Source of the DNA: Tenacibaculum dicentrarchi
GTDB lineage: Bacteria > Bacteroidota > Bacteroidia > Flavobacteriales > Flavobacteriaceae
Reading direction: 5' to 3'
Length of the DNA: 64,000 bases
Assembly (NCBI RefSeq): GCF_964036635.1
Contig: NZ_OZ038524.1
Coordinates: 787,501-851,500 of the forward strand
The notes beneath the pieces were generated by a model. That model searched no databases, was not told the DNA's origin, and worked only from the letters and a program-made list of their open reading frames with translations. The position numbers were made by a program, and so were the translations under genes. This document shows positions 45,519 to 53,700 of the stretch, in pieces. Position 1 is the first letter of the stretch. Each line of letters starts with the position of its first letter.

Positions 45519-47363
45519 ATGTTAGAAAATAACGAAAAAGAATTACAAGAACCAATTACTGAACAAGTTATTGCAGAAAAAGCAGAAACAGAAAAAGCAG
45601 TAAATGAAGTAGAGATTGAAGTAGCTAATGAAGCTGAAAAAGTGGATGAAAAGCACGAAATACCAATGTTAGATTACGCTACTATGGAGTTAAGTACTTT
45701 GGTAGATGAATTAAATAAGTTATTACGTGGCTATGAAATACAACAGTTAAAATCGAATGTTGATGCTCTTAAAAATGCTTTTAATACTAAATTTAGTAAT
45801 TTAGTAGCAGAAAAAAAAGAAGCATTTTTAGCCGAAGGAGGAAATATAATAGATTTTCAGTTTTCAAGTCCTGTTAAAGCAGACTATAACAAATTATTAA
45901 CAGAGTATAAAATAAAGCGTGATGCTCATTATACTAAGTTAGAAAATCAATTAAAAGAAAACTTAGAAAAAAGAAACAGTTTAATTGATGAATTGAAAAC
46001 ATTAATTGGTAAAGCAGATGCTAAAACAATGTACAATGAGTTTCAAGAAATTCAAAAAAAATGGAGAACCATTGGAGCTGTACCAAAAACAAAATATAAT
46101 GATACGTGGAAAATTTACCATCATCATGTAGAGCGTTTTTATGATTTATTAGACTTAAATAAAGACTTTAGAGAACTAGATTTTAAACATAATTTAGAAG
46201 AAAAATTAAAAATAATTACTCGTGCAAAGGCTTTAAATGAAGTTGCAGATGTAAACGTAGCCTTTAAAGATTTACAAGATTTACACCGTATTTGGAAAGA
46301 GGAAATAGGACCTGTAGGTAAAGAACATAGAGAAGATGTTTGGGGTAAATTTAGTGAAGCTACTAAAAAAATACACGATAAACGTCATCAATATTTTAGA
46401 GAATTAAAATCTAAATATCAAGAAATGATTGATGCAAAATTAGAAGTTGTTGCACAAATTAATGCATTTGATACTTCTAATAATAATTCTCATAACGATT
46501 GGCAAAAAAGTATTATAGAACTTGAAAAACTACGTAAAAAGTACTTTGATATAGGTAAATTACCATACAATAAAAGTGAAGCTGTTTGGCAACAATTTAA
46601 AAGTGCTACCAAAAAATTTAACAGTGCAAAAAATGTTTTTTATAAGGCAGAAAAAAGTACTCAAAACGATAATTTAAAAAATAAAATAGCTTTAATTGAA
46701 CTTGCTGAGAGCATAAAAGATAGCGATGATTGGGAGAATACAACCAACACAATGAAGCGTATTCAGTCTGATTGGAAAAAAATAGGACATGTGCCAAGAA
46801 AGTTTTCTGATGATATTTGGAAACGATTTAAAGATGCTTGTAACTATTATTTTGATAGATTAAATACTCAAAAAAATGAACAAAATAAAGAGCAACTAGA
46901 ACTTGTTGTTGCTAAAAAAGAGTTTATAGAGCAGTTAAAAACATCTGAAGATTTAACCTTAGAAAACCTTCAGGAGCGTATTTTACAGTGGAGAACTTTA
47001 GGTTCTTTACCAAGAAATGCACGCCATTTAGACGAAAAATTCAATAAAGCTGTTGATGCGCATTTAGGAAACTTAAATATGAGTAAAGGTGACATCGAGC
47101 TGATGAAGTTTAAAAATTCTATTGATACGTATTTATCTCAAAAAGACTTTAAAAAATTAGACAACGAACAATATTTTATCCGTAAAAAAATAGATGAAAA
47201 TGTTCGTGAAATGCAACAATTAGAAAATAACTTAGGGTTCTTTTCAAATGCAAAACCTGATAATCCTTTAGTTTTAAATGTTCGTAAAGGAATTCAAGAA
47301 TTTAAAGACCAATTAGATATTTGGAAAGCAAAATTAAATTATATTAAAAAATTAGATTACTAA
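45519..47363 (+). CDS. DUF349 repeat protein
   Basis: A 614-residue cytosolic protein built of about six tandem DUF349 repeats of 70-75 residues, each with a W-(K/R)xxG-(x)-(V/L)P motif (KKWRTIGAVPK, RIWKEEIGPVG, KKYFDIGKLPY, SDWKKIGHVPR, LQWRTLGSLPR). The first 45 residues are Glu-rich and disordered. The repeats form helical bundles. The function is not known. It stands alone between aroE and a terminator. Confidence 0.92.
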   Translation: MLENNEKELQEPITEQVIAEKAETEKAVNEVEIEVANEAEKVDEKHEIPMLDYATMELSTLVDELNKLLRGYEIQQLKSNVDALKNAFNTKFSNLVAEKKEAFLAEGGNIIDFQFSSPVKADYNKLLTEYKIKRDAHYTKLENQLKENLEKRNSLIDELKTLIGKADAKTMYNEFQEIQKKWRTIGAVPKTKYNDTWKIYHHHVERFYDLLDLNKDFRELDFKHNLEEKLKIITRAKALNEVADVNVAFKDLQDLHRIWKEEIGPVGKEHREDVWGKFSEATKKIHDKRHQYFRELKSKYQEMIDAKLEVVAQINAFDTSNNNSHNDWQKSIIELEKLRKKYFDIGKLPYNKSEAVWQQFKSATKKFNSAKNVFYKAEKSTQNDNLKNKIALIELAESIKDSDDWENTTNTMKRIQSDWKKIGHVPRKFSDDIWKRFKDACNYYFDRLNTQKNEQNKEQLELVVAKKEFIEQLKTSEDLTLENLQERILQWRTLGSLPRNARHLDEKFNKAVDAHLGNLNMSKGDIELMKFKNSIDTYLSQKDFKKLDNEQYFIRKKIDENVREMQQLENNLGFFSNAKPDNPLVLNVRKGIQEFKDQLDIWKAKLNYIKKLDY

Positions 47364-47380
47364 ATTTTAATTAAATATAA

Positions 47381-47414
47381 AAAAAACTCGAATCGTATAC
47401 GATTCGAGTTTTTT
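47381..47414. terminator. Perfect palindromic terminator
   Basis: A 17-base perfect inverted repeat without spacer (AAAAAACTCGAATCGTA and complement) between the convergent DUF349 and TonB-receptor genes. Confidence 0.88.
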
Positions 47415-47429
47415 GTTTTTTATAATGCA

Positions 47430-49901
47430 TTAAAACTGCATGCCAATTTTAAGGTTTAAAACCCTTCCTGTCATGTGATTTGGAATACCGTATTGTCGTT
47501 TACTATACGCATCACGAACCCAAGTATTTGTTATTGAGTTACGGATGTCAAATAAATTGAAAAGCTCTAAACCTGCGGTTAATTCTTTAAAATTGGCTAA
47601 AAAACCAGTACTTTTTTTCTTTAAAATATCATTAAAAATATAAGAAATACCAACATCGGCACGTTTGTAATCGTTTAATCTATGCTGATATTTATATACA
47701 TCGGTATAAGCAGGTGAACCACCAGGTAATCCGGTGTTATACACAATATTTAAGTAGGCTTTTAAGCTCGGAATATTAGGTACGTAATCTTGAAATAACA
47801 CGCCAAATTTTAAACGCTGATCGGTTGGTCGGGCAATATAACCTTGGTCATTGGTGTTTTCTTGTGTTTTTAAATATCCGAAACTCACCCAGCTATCATT
47901 TCCTGGTACAAACTCGCCATTTAAACGAATATCTAATCCGTAAGCGTAGGCTTTTGTTGCGTTATCGGCACGGTATCGAATTCGAACATTATCGACTGAA
48001 TAGGCATTTACATCGGTTAATTTTTTGTAATATAATTCGGTTGTTAATTTAAAAGGGCGCTTCCAAAGCTTAAAACTATAGTCGTTTGCTGCCACAAAAT
48101 GAATAGCTTTTTGTGCTTTTACCTTCGGATGAATTTCTCCATTATAAGCACGTAATTCTTTGTAAGATGGTGGCTGAAAATACCATCCTCCTGAAATTCT
48201 AAAAAGTATGTCTTTGCCCCAATCATCGGGTTTAATTGCAAATTGTGCTCTTGGGCTAAATGTAACTTGATTTCTAGTATTTTTAATGATGTTTTTAGCC
48301 GTATTTTTTACACTCCAATTATGTGACCTAACGCCAATGTTTAGCCAAACTAGATGATTTTTCCAAGTAGTTTTTCGACTAAATTGTAAAAAACTACTAA
48401 TACGATTAATATCAATATTATTTTTTGACTTTACCTTATTAAAAGGTTCAATAGCTGCCGTAAAAGGCTCATATGGTTGCATATTAGTACTATGATGTGG
48501 TGGACGAATACTAAAGCCTAAAGAATCAATAACTTCCCATTCATTAATACGGTCTTTTATGTTTTCTGTTTGAAATTTCACACCAGTTTTCCATTCGTTT
48601 TTTCCATCTTTTAAAGTAGCTTTAAATTGAATAGTACGGATTAAAGCGTCTAAATCATTTCGAGCATGGTTTATTTGCGAGCCAATTCCTTGTGCAAAGG
48701 TTACTTCTTCAAAATTTTGATTGTTTTCAGAGGTTTTTGTAATTTCGTTTAGCTTGTAGGCCGCAGCAATATCGAAATATTCTTCTTCTTGGGTATTGAA
48801 AGTTGAAATAGTTCCTGTTATTTTTAAGGCGTCATTTATTTGATAATTCGAAGAAAAAGCACCAAAAAGGGTTTTAAACTCGTCTTTTTCTTGCCCTTGA
48901 TAATAGACGATTAATTCCAGCGGATTGGCAAGTGTTCCAAAACGTGTTTTTCTGGTCAGCGGTTGGTATTTGTATTTATTTATCGAAAAATTACTTAAAA
49001 AATTTAAGGTTAGTTTTTTAGTTGCTTTATATGATAAAAAAGTTTGAACATCAGCAAAAGTAGGTTTAAAATTTACTTCAACCTGTTTGCTATTTACAAA
49101 TAAACTATTGTCGCGATAGCGAACTCCAACAAGAGTACTTAATTTATTGTTTAGAAAAGTATCTTCTATTGTAAAACTTGCTCCTAGTAAACTCAAAGCT
49201 ATTTTTGCGCCAAATGTAGTCGGTTTTCGGTAGCTAATATCTAAAACAGAAGAAAGTTTATCGCCATATTTAGCTTGAAAACCACCTGCCGAAAAATTAA
49301 TATTTTGAATCATTTGCGGATTGATAAAACTCAAACCTTCCTGTTGCCCCGAACGAATTAAAAATGGGCGATATACTTGAATTCCGTTTACATAAACAAG
49401 GTTTTCATCGAAATTTCCGCCTCTAACATTATATTGCGTACTTAATTCGTTGTTATTACTAACCCCTGGAAGTGTCATCAAAATATTTTCAACACCTGCA
49501 TTTGCACCGAGTATATTTTTAACTTTTTTGGTAGAAATTGTATTAATTCCTTTTGCTTGTTTTCGATAGTTTTTAACAATAACCTCTTCTAAGTCTTGGT
49601 TTTTAAAATAAAAAGTAGGGGCGTAGTTAAAAATTTCTTTTCCTCGAGAGGTGAATTTTTTAGTAATGGTTTTATAAGTAACATGGCTAAAGGTAACGCG
49701 GACTGTTTTATGCATTGGAATGATAATTTTATACTGCCCGTTAGCATTGGTTGTTGTTCCTTTTGATAAATAAGAAATAGCAATTCCTTGAATAGGAATG
49801 TTAAATTTATTTGTTAAAGTTCCTTTTATAATGGCTGTTTTTTGTGCAGAAACCTGAAAAATCAAGACGCAAAATAATATTAATAAGAGTGTTTTTTTCA
49901 A
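47430..49901 (-). CDS. TonB-dependent outer-membrane receptor
   Basis: An 823-residue outer-membrane transporter. A signal peptide (first ~19 residues) is followed by a CarboxypepD_reg-like domain (GTLTNKFNIPIQGIAISYL near 26-46), then a plug domain with the VNGIQVYRPF and GGFQAKYGDKLSSVLDISY motifs, and a beta-barrel ending in LKIGMQF with the C-terminal aromatic residue. There is no SusD partner. The downstream gene is an M23 peptidase read in the same direction just before it. Ligand unknown. Confidence 0.93.
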   Translation of the reverse strand: MKKTLLLILFCVLIFQVSAQKTAIIKGTLTNKFNIPIQGIAISYLSKGTTTNANGQYKIIIPMHKTVRVTFSHVTYKTITKKFTSRGKEIFNYAPTFYFKNQDLEEVIVKNYRKQAKGINTISTKKVKNILGANAGVENILMTLPGVSNNNELSTQYNVRGGNFDENLVYVNGIQVYRPFLIRSGQQEGLSFINPQMIQNINFSAGGFQAKYGDKLSSVLDISYRKPTTFGAKIALSLLGASFTIEDTFLNNKLSTLVGVRYRDNSLFVNSKQVEVNFKPTFADVQTFLSYKATKKLTLNFLSNFSINKYKYQPLTRKTRFGTLANPLELIVYYQGQEKDEFKTLFGAFSSNYQINDALKITGTISTFNTQEEEYFDIAAAYKLNEITKTSENNQNFEEVTFAQGIGSQINHARNDLDALIRTIQFKATLKDGKNEWKTGVKFQTENIKDRINEWEVIDSLGFSIRPPHHSTNMQPYEPFTAAIEPFNKVKSKNNIDINRISSFLQFSRKTTWKNHLVWLNIGVRSHNWSVKNTAKNIIKNTRNQVTFSPRAQFAIKPDDWGKDILFRISGGWYFQPPSYKELRAYNGEIHPKVKAQKAIHFVAANDYSFKLWKRPFKLTTELYYKKLTDVNAYSVDNVRIRYRADNATKAYAYGLDIRLNGEFVPGNDSWVSFGYLKTQENTNDQGYIARPTDQRLKFGVLFQDYVPNIPSLKAYLNIVYNTGLPGGSPAYTDVYKYQHRLNDYKRADVGISYIFNDILKKKSTGFLANFKELTAGLELFNLFDIRNSITNTWVRDAYSKRQYGIPNHMTGRVLNLKIGMQF

Positions 49902-49924
49902 GGTTTTTTTATTTTTTATGAAGA

Positions 49925-51616
49925 CTACTTTTTATAGAAAAGTGCCGAAAGTTTTTTTAAATTACCAACATTATCAGAAACAACAAGTTTAAAAATATGC
50001 TTGCTTCCAATTAGTTTTTTATCATTAAAATTATACGTAAGTAATCCTTTTTTATGATTGTATTGCATTAAAATCCATTCGCCATCAATGGTTGCATTGA
50101 AATTTTTAATACCAGATTGATTATCTTTAATTTTTACTTTTAGTGTCTTGTTTTTTGATAACCATTGTTTGTTTTTAAAATTGTATAATTTAATAGTTGG
50201 CTTTATGCTATCAAAAAGTAATTTATAACTTCCTAAAACTTTGGTTGAGGTATATATTTTATTAGCTTTCTTTTTTGTGTTGGCGTATCGGGGGTATTTT
50301 ATATTGTTAACATTGGCAATATAAACTTGTTTTTTTTGAGCGTCAGTTAAAAGAGAGGTGTTAAAAGTTAAGGTATATCTTTTGTCTATCGGCACGGTTT
50401 TATTATGAACTTTTACGATATCATTATCAATAGAAAAATCAATAAAACAATCGGTGTAAAAGGTGTTTTTAGGAAAGGCAATAGTTACATTTTTAAGGGT
50501 GTATTTATGAAAATCACTTGCAATTATTTTATAAGCTGTGCTGTCTTTTTCTTTAAAAACTAAATTACTTTTTACGCCTTTAACGGGTATTTTAATACTT
50601 GTAGTATTGTGTTTAATATCTTTAGCAATAATTTCTACTTGATAACTAGCGCCATTTTCGATGCGTATTTTACCATTATTAACCAAATCTTCATATAAAT
50701 TTAATCTGTTGGCTTTTACTTTGTGTGTTTTCTGAATTCTATTTTTGTAGGTTTTATAGTGTTTGTAATCAATCAATAAATTAATGTATTTACTTTCAGC
50801 AAATGAAAAGGTTTCAAGGTCATGATAATAAACCCTACTGCCGTTTACTTTCATTTCAAGGCTGTAAATTCCGTTTTTATTACTAGCGTCATTTAATCTA
50901 TCAAAAACACTCACACCAAAACCAATAACGCCACTAGCTGTAATTCGTTGACTAATATAATTGTTAGGCGCAGTTTTTTTAAAGGACAGTACCAATTTTG
51001 AACTAGAATTATTAACTCTAGATTGCGCATTTAACGGATACGCCATTATTTTTTGAACCGTAGGAGCGGTGTCATCTTTTGGGGTAATACCAAATAACAA
51101 CGGATTTATAATATGTTCGGTTTTAGTGTCTCTAATTTCATAATGTAAATGAGGACCTCCAGAACCTCCAGTATCGCCACTATAACCAATAATTTGCCCT
51201 TTTTTTATAGGAAATTGTTCGTGTGGGGTAAATAAGTTACCTGTTTGATAATTTTTTTTTTCATACTGAACGCTTTTAACGTATTTTTCAATAGTAGGTT
51301 CAAATTTTTGAAGATGCGCATATACGGTGGTATATCCGTTAGGATGATCTAAATAAATGGCTTTTCCAAAACCATATTGTGATACTTTAATACGAGAAAC
51401 ATAGCCATTTGCAGTTGCATAAATAGGAATACCTTGTTTTCCTTGTGTTTTTATATCTATTCCAGAATGAAAGTGATTACTACGGAGTTCACCAAAAGTA
51501 CCTGATAAAATAACAGGAATTTTTAAAGGGGCTGAAAAATAGTTTCTAGGGTATTGCTGTTGCGCATTTCCAGAGTAAAAAAACAATAAAATAATAATAG
51601 AAAAATAAAATTTCAA
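49925..51616 (-). CDS. M23 family metallopeptidase
   Basis: A 563-residue exported zinc peptidase that probably cuts peptidoglycan cross-links. A signal peptide (MKFYFSIIILLFFYSGNAQ) is followed by the LytM domain: RSNHFHSGIDIKT (first metal His and Asp) near residue 45, YAHLQKFE near 95, and GGPHLHYEIRD near 155, which keeps the HxH zinc motif. The remaining 380 residues are beta-rich and include an Ig-like region (KIKDNQSGIKNFNATIDGEW) near the end. The gene precedes the TonB receptor by 23 bases and may share its transcript. The prophage lies directly upstream. Confidence 0.92.
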   Translation of the reverse strand: MKFYFSIIILLFFYSGNAQQQYPRNYFSAPLKIPVILSGTFGELRSNHFHSGIDIKTQGKQGIPIYATANGYVSRIKVSQYGFGKAIYLDHPNGYTTVYAHLQKFEPTIEKYVKSVQYEKKNYQTGNLFTPHEQFPIKKGQIIGYSGDTGGSGGPHLHYEIRDTKTEHIINPLLFGITPKDDTAPTVQKIMAYPLNAQSRVNNSSSKLVLSFKKTAPNNYISQRITASGVIGFGVSVFDRLNDASNKNGIYSLEMKVNGSRVYYHDLETFSFAESKYINLLIDYKHYKTYKNRIQKTHKVKANRLNLYEDLVNNGKIRIENGASYQVEIIAKDIKHNTTSIKIPVKGVKSNLVFKEKDSTAYKIIASDFHKYTLKNVTIAFPKNTFYTDCFIDFSIDNDIVKVHNKTVPIDKRYTLTFNTSLLTDAQKKQVYIANVNNIKYPRYANTKKKANKIYTSTKVLGSYKLLFDSIKPTIKLYNFKNKQWLSKNKTLKVKIKDNQSGIKNFNATIDGEWILMQYNHKKGLLTYNFNDKKLIGSKHIFKLVVSDNVGNLKKLSALFYKK

Positions 51617-51633
51617 AGTAGTAGGTTTTTAAA

Positions 51634-51664
51634 CAAATATAATCGGCAAAACGAAAAGTACCAA
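51634..51664 (-). promoter_or_regulatory. Promoter of the M23 peptidase gene
   Basis: On the minus strand TATATTTG (51634-51641) fits the flavobacterial -7 box TAnnTTTG, and a TTG at 51662-51664 lies 20 bases upstream, near the usual 19-base spacing. The start codon is 18 bases further on. This places host sequence up to at least about 51664 and so bounds the prophage end. Confidence 0.55.
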
Positions 51665-51707
51665 AAAAGAAAACAAAAAGTACATTTTTTCACCAATTTA
51701 ATACACC

Positions 51708-51746
51708 TTTAAATAGTGATTAAATACCTTTTAATCACTATTTAAA
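51708..51746. terminator. 17-base inverted repeat at the prophage edge
   Basis: A perfect 17-base inverted repeat, TTTAAATAGTGATTAAA and complement, with a five-base loop, lies 14 bases after the formyltransferase stop. It probably ends the phage late transcript, but no T run follows the stem directly on the minus strand, so it could instead be a protein-binding dyad near the phage end. Confidence 0.55.
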
Positions 51747-51759
51747 AATGTTAATTACG

Positions 51760-52407
51760 CTACTCAATCATTAATAAATCAGGTTTATAAATATCAGTTA
51801 CTACCATAGATGGCTCAAAAGTCGATAAACTTTCATCCTGAGCATTTTTTATTATAATCCCACTAGATATATCATCCAAAGCTTTACTCATAAGATTTAA
51901 GCCCATTGGTTGCAGTTTATCTCTCCATAATCTACTGGAAGCTACTTTTAATTTTAAACTAAAATATTTAGGGTGTAATATTGTAAAATCTTGGTAGGCA
52001 ATATCGCCTCTATCAATTCCAGAATTTAACCAAAATACTGTTCCTCCAGTAACAGACTCCCGCATCTTAATTGCCCATTGTACGGCACTTTTACCTCTAT
52101 GTAATGGCAATAAACTTGGATGATAACCTATCCACCCTAATTTAGCCTTGTAACGAGTTCTTTTACCCACGTAGTCAAATGAATGAGCGGTAATCCCTAA
52201 GTCTACACCGTTAGGAAAAGTATCTCCATTTAGCATTCCCGCAGGAATTATCGGGATTTCATTTTTAGCCGCTAAGGGCTTTATATACTTATCGTCTAAA
52301 GGGCAACAAACACCCACAACATTAAATCCTTTTTTTAAGCATATGCTTAAAATCATTTCGGCAAAATACTTTTGACCGCTTATAAATACGTTAAAACGTT
52401 TCTCCAT
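51760..52407 (-). CDS. Phage-encoded formyltransferase-family protein
   Basis: A 215-residue protein of the formyl-transferase fold shared by PurN, Met-tRNA formyltransferase and ArnA. The N-terminal Rossmann part starts RFNVFISGQKYFAEMIL. The active-site loop is GWIGYHPSLLPLHRGKSAVQ, with His96 in the place of the catalytic His, and SGIDRGDI holds Asp135, the usual catalytic Asp. The Asn that normally precedes His by two residues is Gly94 here. It lacks the tRNA-binding C-terminal domain of Fmt. Its start overlaps the GNAT stop by 17 bases, so the two are translationally coupled. The target is unknown; a role in DNA or nucleotide modification is inferred from neighbours. Confidence 0.88.
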   Translation of the reverse strand: MEKRFNVFISGQKYFAEMILSICLKKGFNVVGVCCPLDDKYIKPLAAKNEIPIIPAGMLNGDTFPNGVDLGITAHSFDYVGKRTRYKAKLGWIGYHPSLLPLHRGKSAVQWAIKMRESVTGGTVFWLNSGIDRGDIAYQDFTILHPKYFSLKLKVASSRLWRDKLQPMGLNLMSKALDDISSGIIIKNAQDESLSTFEPSMVVTDIYKPDLLMIE

Positions 52408-52927
52408 TTCCTAAAAATTTAAATCCTTGAATTGCTCTAAAATGACCACCATATCCGCCACCTTTAAATGTTCCTTTTTTAGCAGTTTTTGCTATGCTTT
52501 CAATAGAGCGTTTTTTATTAGCACCATAAAGTTTGGCACTAGTTTGTTGCCATTTAGCTGAGGAACGCAAATAATTTGCAAGTTGCGGATGGCTCGTATG
52601 AAAAAATGTATGAAAATTTTTATTTCTACGCCCATAGCCATCTAAATGGTATTGCATTATTTGGTTTAAAAAGGCAGTTCCAACTCCCGCACCTTGCCAC
52701 TCGGGCATTACAACAAGCCTTGATGCCCTATAAGCATTTGCCGTAAATAAAGGCATCACAGCCACATGACAAACAAGCTCGCCGTTTACTGTTCCAACAA
52801 AATACTCCGCACATGGTGGGTGTTTTAAGTCTAAATAATAATGCTCTTTAAAATACTTCCAGTAAGTTCCGTTTGTCTTGAAAATATCAAGTTTGATTTT
52901 TTGTCGTTCGGAAATAGATTTTTTTTT
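52391..52927 (-). CDS. GNAT acyltransferase domain, expressed by frameshift or broken
   Basis: An open frame of 178 codons that begins directly after a TAA formed by the A run at 52919-52929. It has no ATG near its beginning; the first possible start, GTG at 52765, would remove about 54 conserved-looking residues. The acyl-CoA-binding motif RLVVMPEWQGAGVGTAFL is the classic GNAT motif A. Later segments FHTSHPQLANYLRSS and GGYGGHFRAIQGFKFLG are distinctive. In the COG2401 family this domain is fused behind the ABC ATPase. Joining the frames with one extra A gives a 378-residue fusion. Phage Mu's Mom DNA-modifying enzyme is also GNAT-like, though I see no direct similarity. Confidence 0.85.
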   Translation of the reverse strand, partial: KKKSISERQKIKLDIFKTNGTYWKYFKEHYYLDLKHPPCAEYFVGTVNGELVCHVAVMPLFTANAYRASRLVVMPEWQGAGVGTAFLNQIMQYHLDGYGRRNKNFHTFFHTSHPQLANYLRSSAKWQQTSAKLYGANKKRSIESIAKTAKKGTFKGGGYGGHFRAIQGFKFLGNGETF

Positions 52928-53526
52928 TTAAGCTCTTGCGTTGTTGTGTTATAAACCCAGTCAGGTTGTAGCCATTCAATTATATCATAATGTGGGCTTA
53001 ATAAAACTATTTTTTTCCCTTTATTACGCCTCCAACCTTTAGCAAAAGCTAATGCGCCAATCTTAGCTATTTGCCTATCTACAACGCTTGTAAATTCATC
53101 TACAACAACTTCATCTGGAGCATCAATAATTAACCTAGCCATTCCTGCCCTAAATTGTTGACCATTAGAAAGTACGTTAAATGGTTTTAGCCAACTCGGA
53201 ACATCTCCAAGACCAACACTAGCTAATGCTGCGGTTACTTCTTCAAAACTTCCGTCTGGAGCAATACAATCTATAATTGGTTTACTATTATCCCAATCGG
53301 CATAAGGATTGTAAATCTTATTTTCCTTAAAAAATGATTTCCCAAGTGAGGTTTTCCCTGTTCCACTTGCGCCAATAATAAGACCAATTTGCCAATCATC
53401 ATTATCAATTGGTATTTCTGCGGTGTGTTTCCATGTGTCCGCCTTATCAACGTTAAATAAACTTTTTACTCTTAAAGCTCTGTAGCTTTCAAAATCTTTT
53501 GTTTTGTGATTTACTTCTATTTTCAT
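52831..53526 (-). CDS. ABC-type ATPase, N-terminal part of a COG2401-like ABC-GNAT protein
   Basis: A soluble ABC ATPase with Walker A IGASGTGKTS at 51-60, signature LSNGQ at 119-123, Walker B EVVVDEFTS at 139-147 and H-loop His179 (LLSPHYD). There are no membrane segments and no permease gene, so it is not a transporter. Up to Leu199 the sequence is ABC domain. It then enters an A11 run and reads 32 further residues in a frame that shows no homology before a stop at 52831. Slippage by -1 at the run continues into the GNAT domain. It starts two bases after the 43-codon ORF stop. Confidence 0.88.
   Translation of the reverse strand: MKIEVNHKTKDFESYRALRVKSLFNVDKADTWKHTAEIPIDNDDWQIGLIIGASGTGKTSLGKSFFKENKIYNPYADWDNSKPIIDCIAPDGSFEEVTAALASVGLGDVPSWLKPFNVLSNGQQFRAGMARLIIDAPDEVVVDEFTSVVDRQIAKIGALAFAKGWRRNKGKKIVLLSPHYDIIEWLQPDWVYNTTTQELKKKNLFPNDKKSNLIFSRQTELTGSILKSIII
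52919..52929 (-). other. A11 slippery run joining the ABC and GNAT frames
   Basis: On the minus strand CTT is followed by eleven A residues and TCT. In the ATPase frame this reads Leu-Lys-Lys-Lys-Asn. Adding one A, or a -1 slip, gives Leu-Lys-Lys-Lys-Lys-Ser and enters the 178-codon GNAT frame; losing one A instead meets a stop 13 codons past the run. Runs of nine or more A residues are known sites of RNA-polymerase slippage and -1 ribosomal frameshifting. A sequencing or assembly error of one base would look the same. Confidence 0.7.
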
Positions 53527-53528
53527 AA

Positions 53529-53660
53529 TTATACGTTTACTAATCTTATTTTTAATCCTAGTTTTTTCATCTTGCTAAATAGTTCTTTTTGTTCCATTTC
53601 TGATTCTACAAGTAGAATAACTCCAAATTGTGGCTTGTAGTTAAATTTATTTTTAATCAT
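53529..53660 (-). CDS. Small 43-residue protein leading the ABC-GNAT cassette
   Basis: A 43-codon frame from ATG at 53660, ending two bases before the ATPase ATG. It reads MIKNKFNYKPQFGVILLVES and ends LKIRLVNV. A beta strand (FGVILLVES), a helix (EMEQKELFSKMKKLG) and a second beta strand (LKIRLVNV) suggest a compact beta-alpha-beta unit. The tight spacing implies translational coupling. Mu also has a small gene, com, before mom, but this protein lacks the cysteines of the Com zinc site, so it is not a Com homologue. Function unknown. Confidence 0.65.
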   Translation of the reverse strand: MIKNKFNYKPQFGVILLVESEMEQKELFSKMKKLGLKIRLVNV

Positions 53661-53700
53661 ATATAACATTTACTTTAATTAATATCCTTACTTTTGTGCC

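Noticed and set aside
51617..51760. TG dinucleotide end of a Mu-type transposon
   Set aside because: The only TG pairs are within the dyad and beyond, and no matching other end or 5-bp target duplication can be seen in this window.
52831..53526. ABC ATPase as part of a transporter
   Set aside because: No permease or membrane segment is near, and the domain leads into a GNAT domain as in COG2401 proteins.
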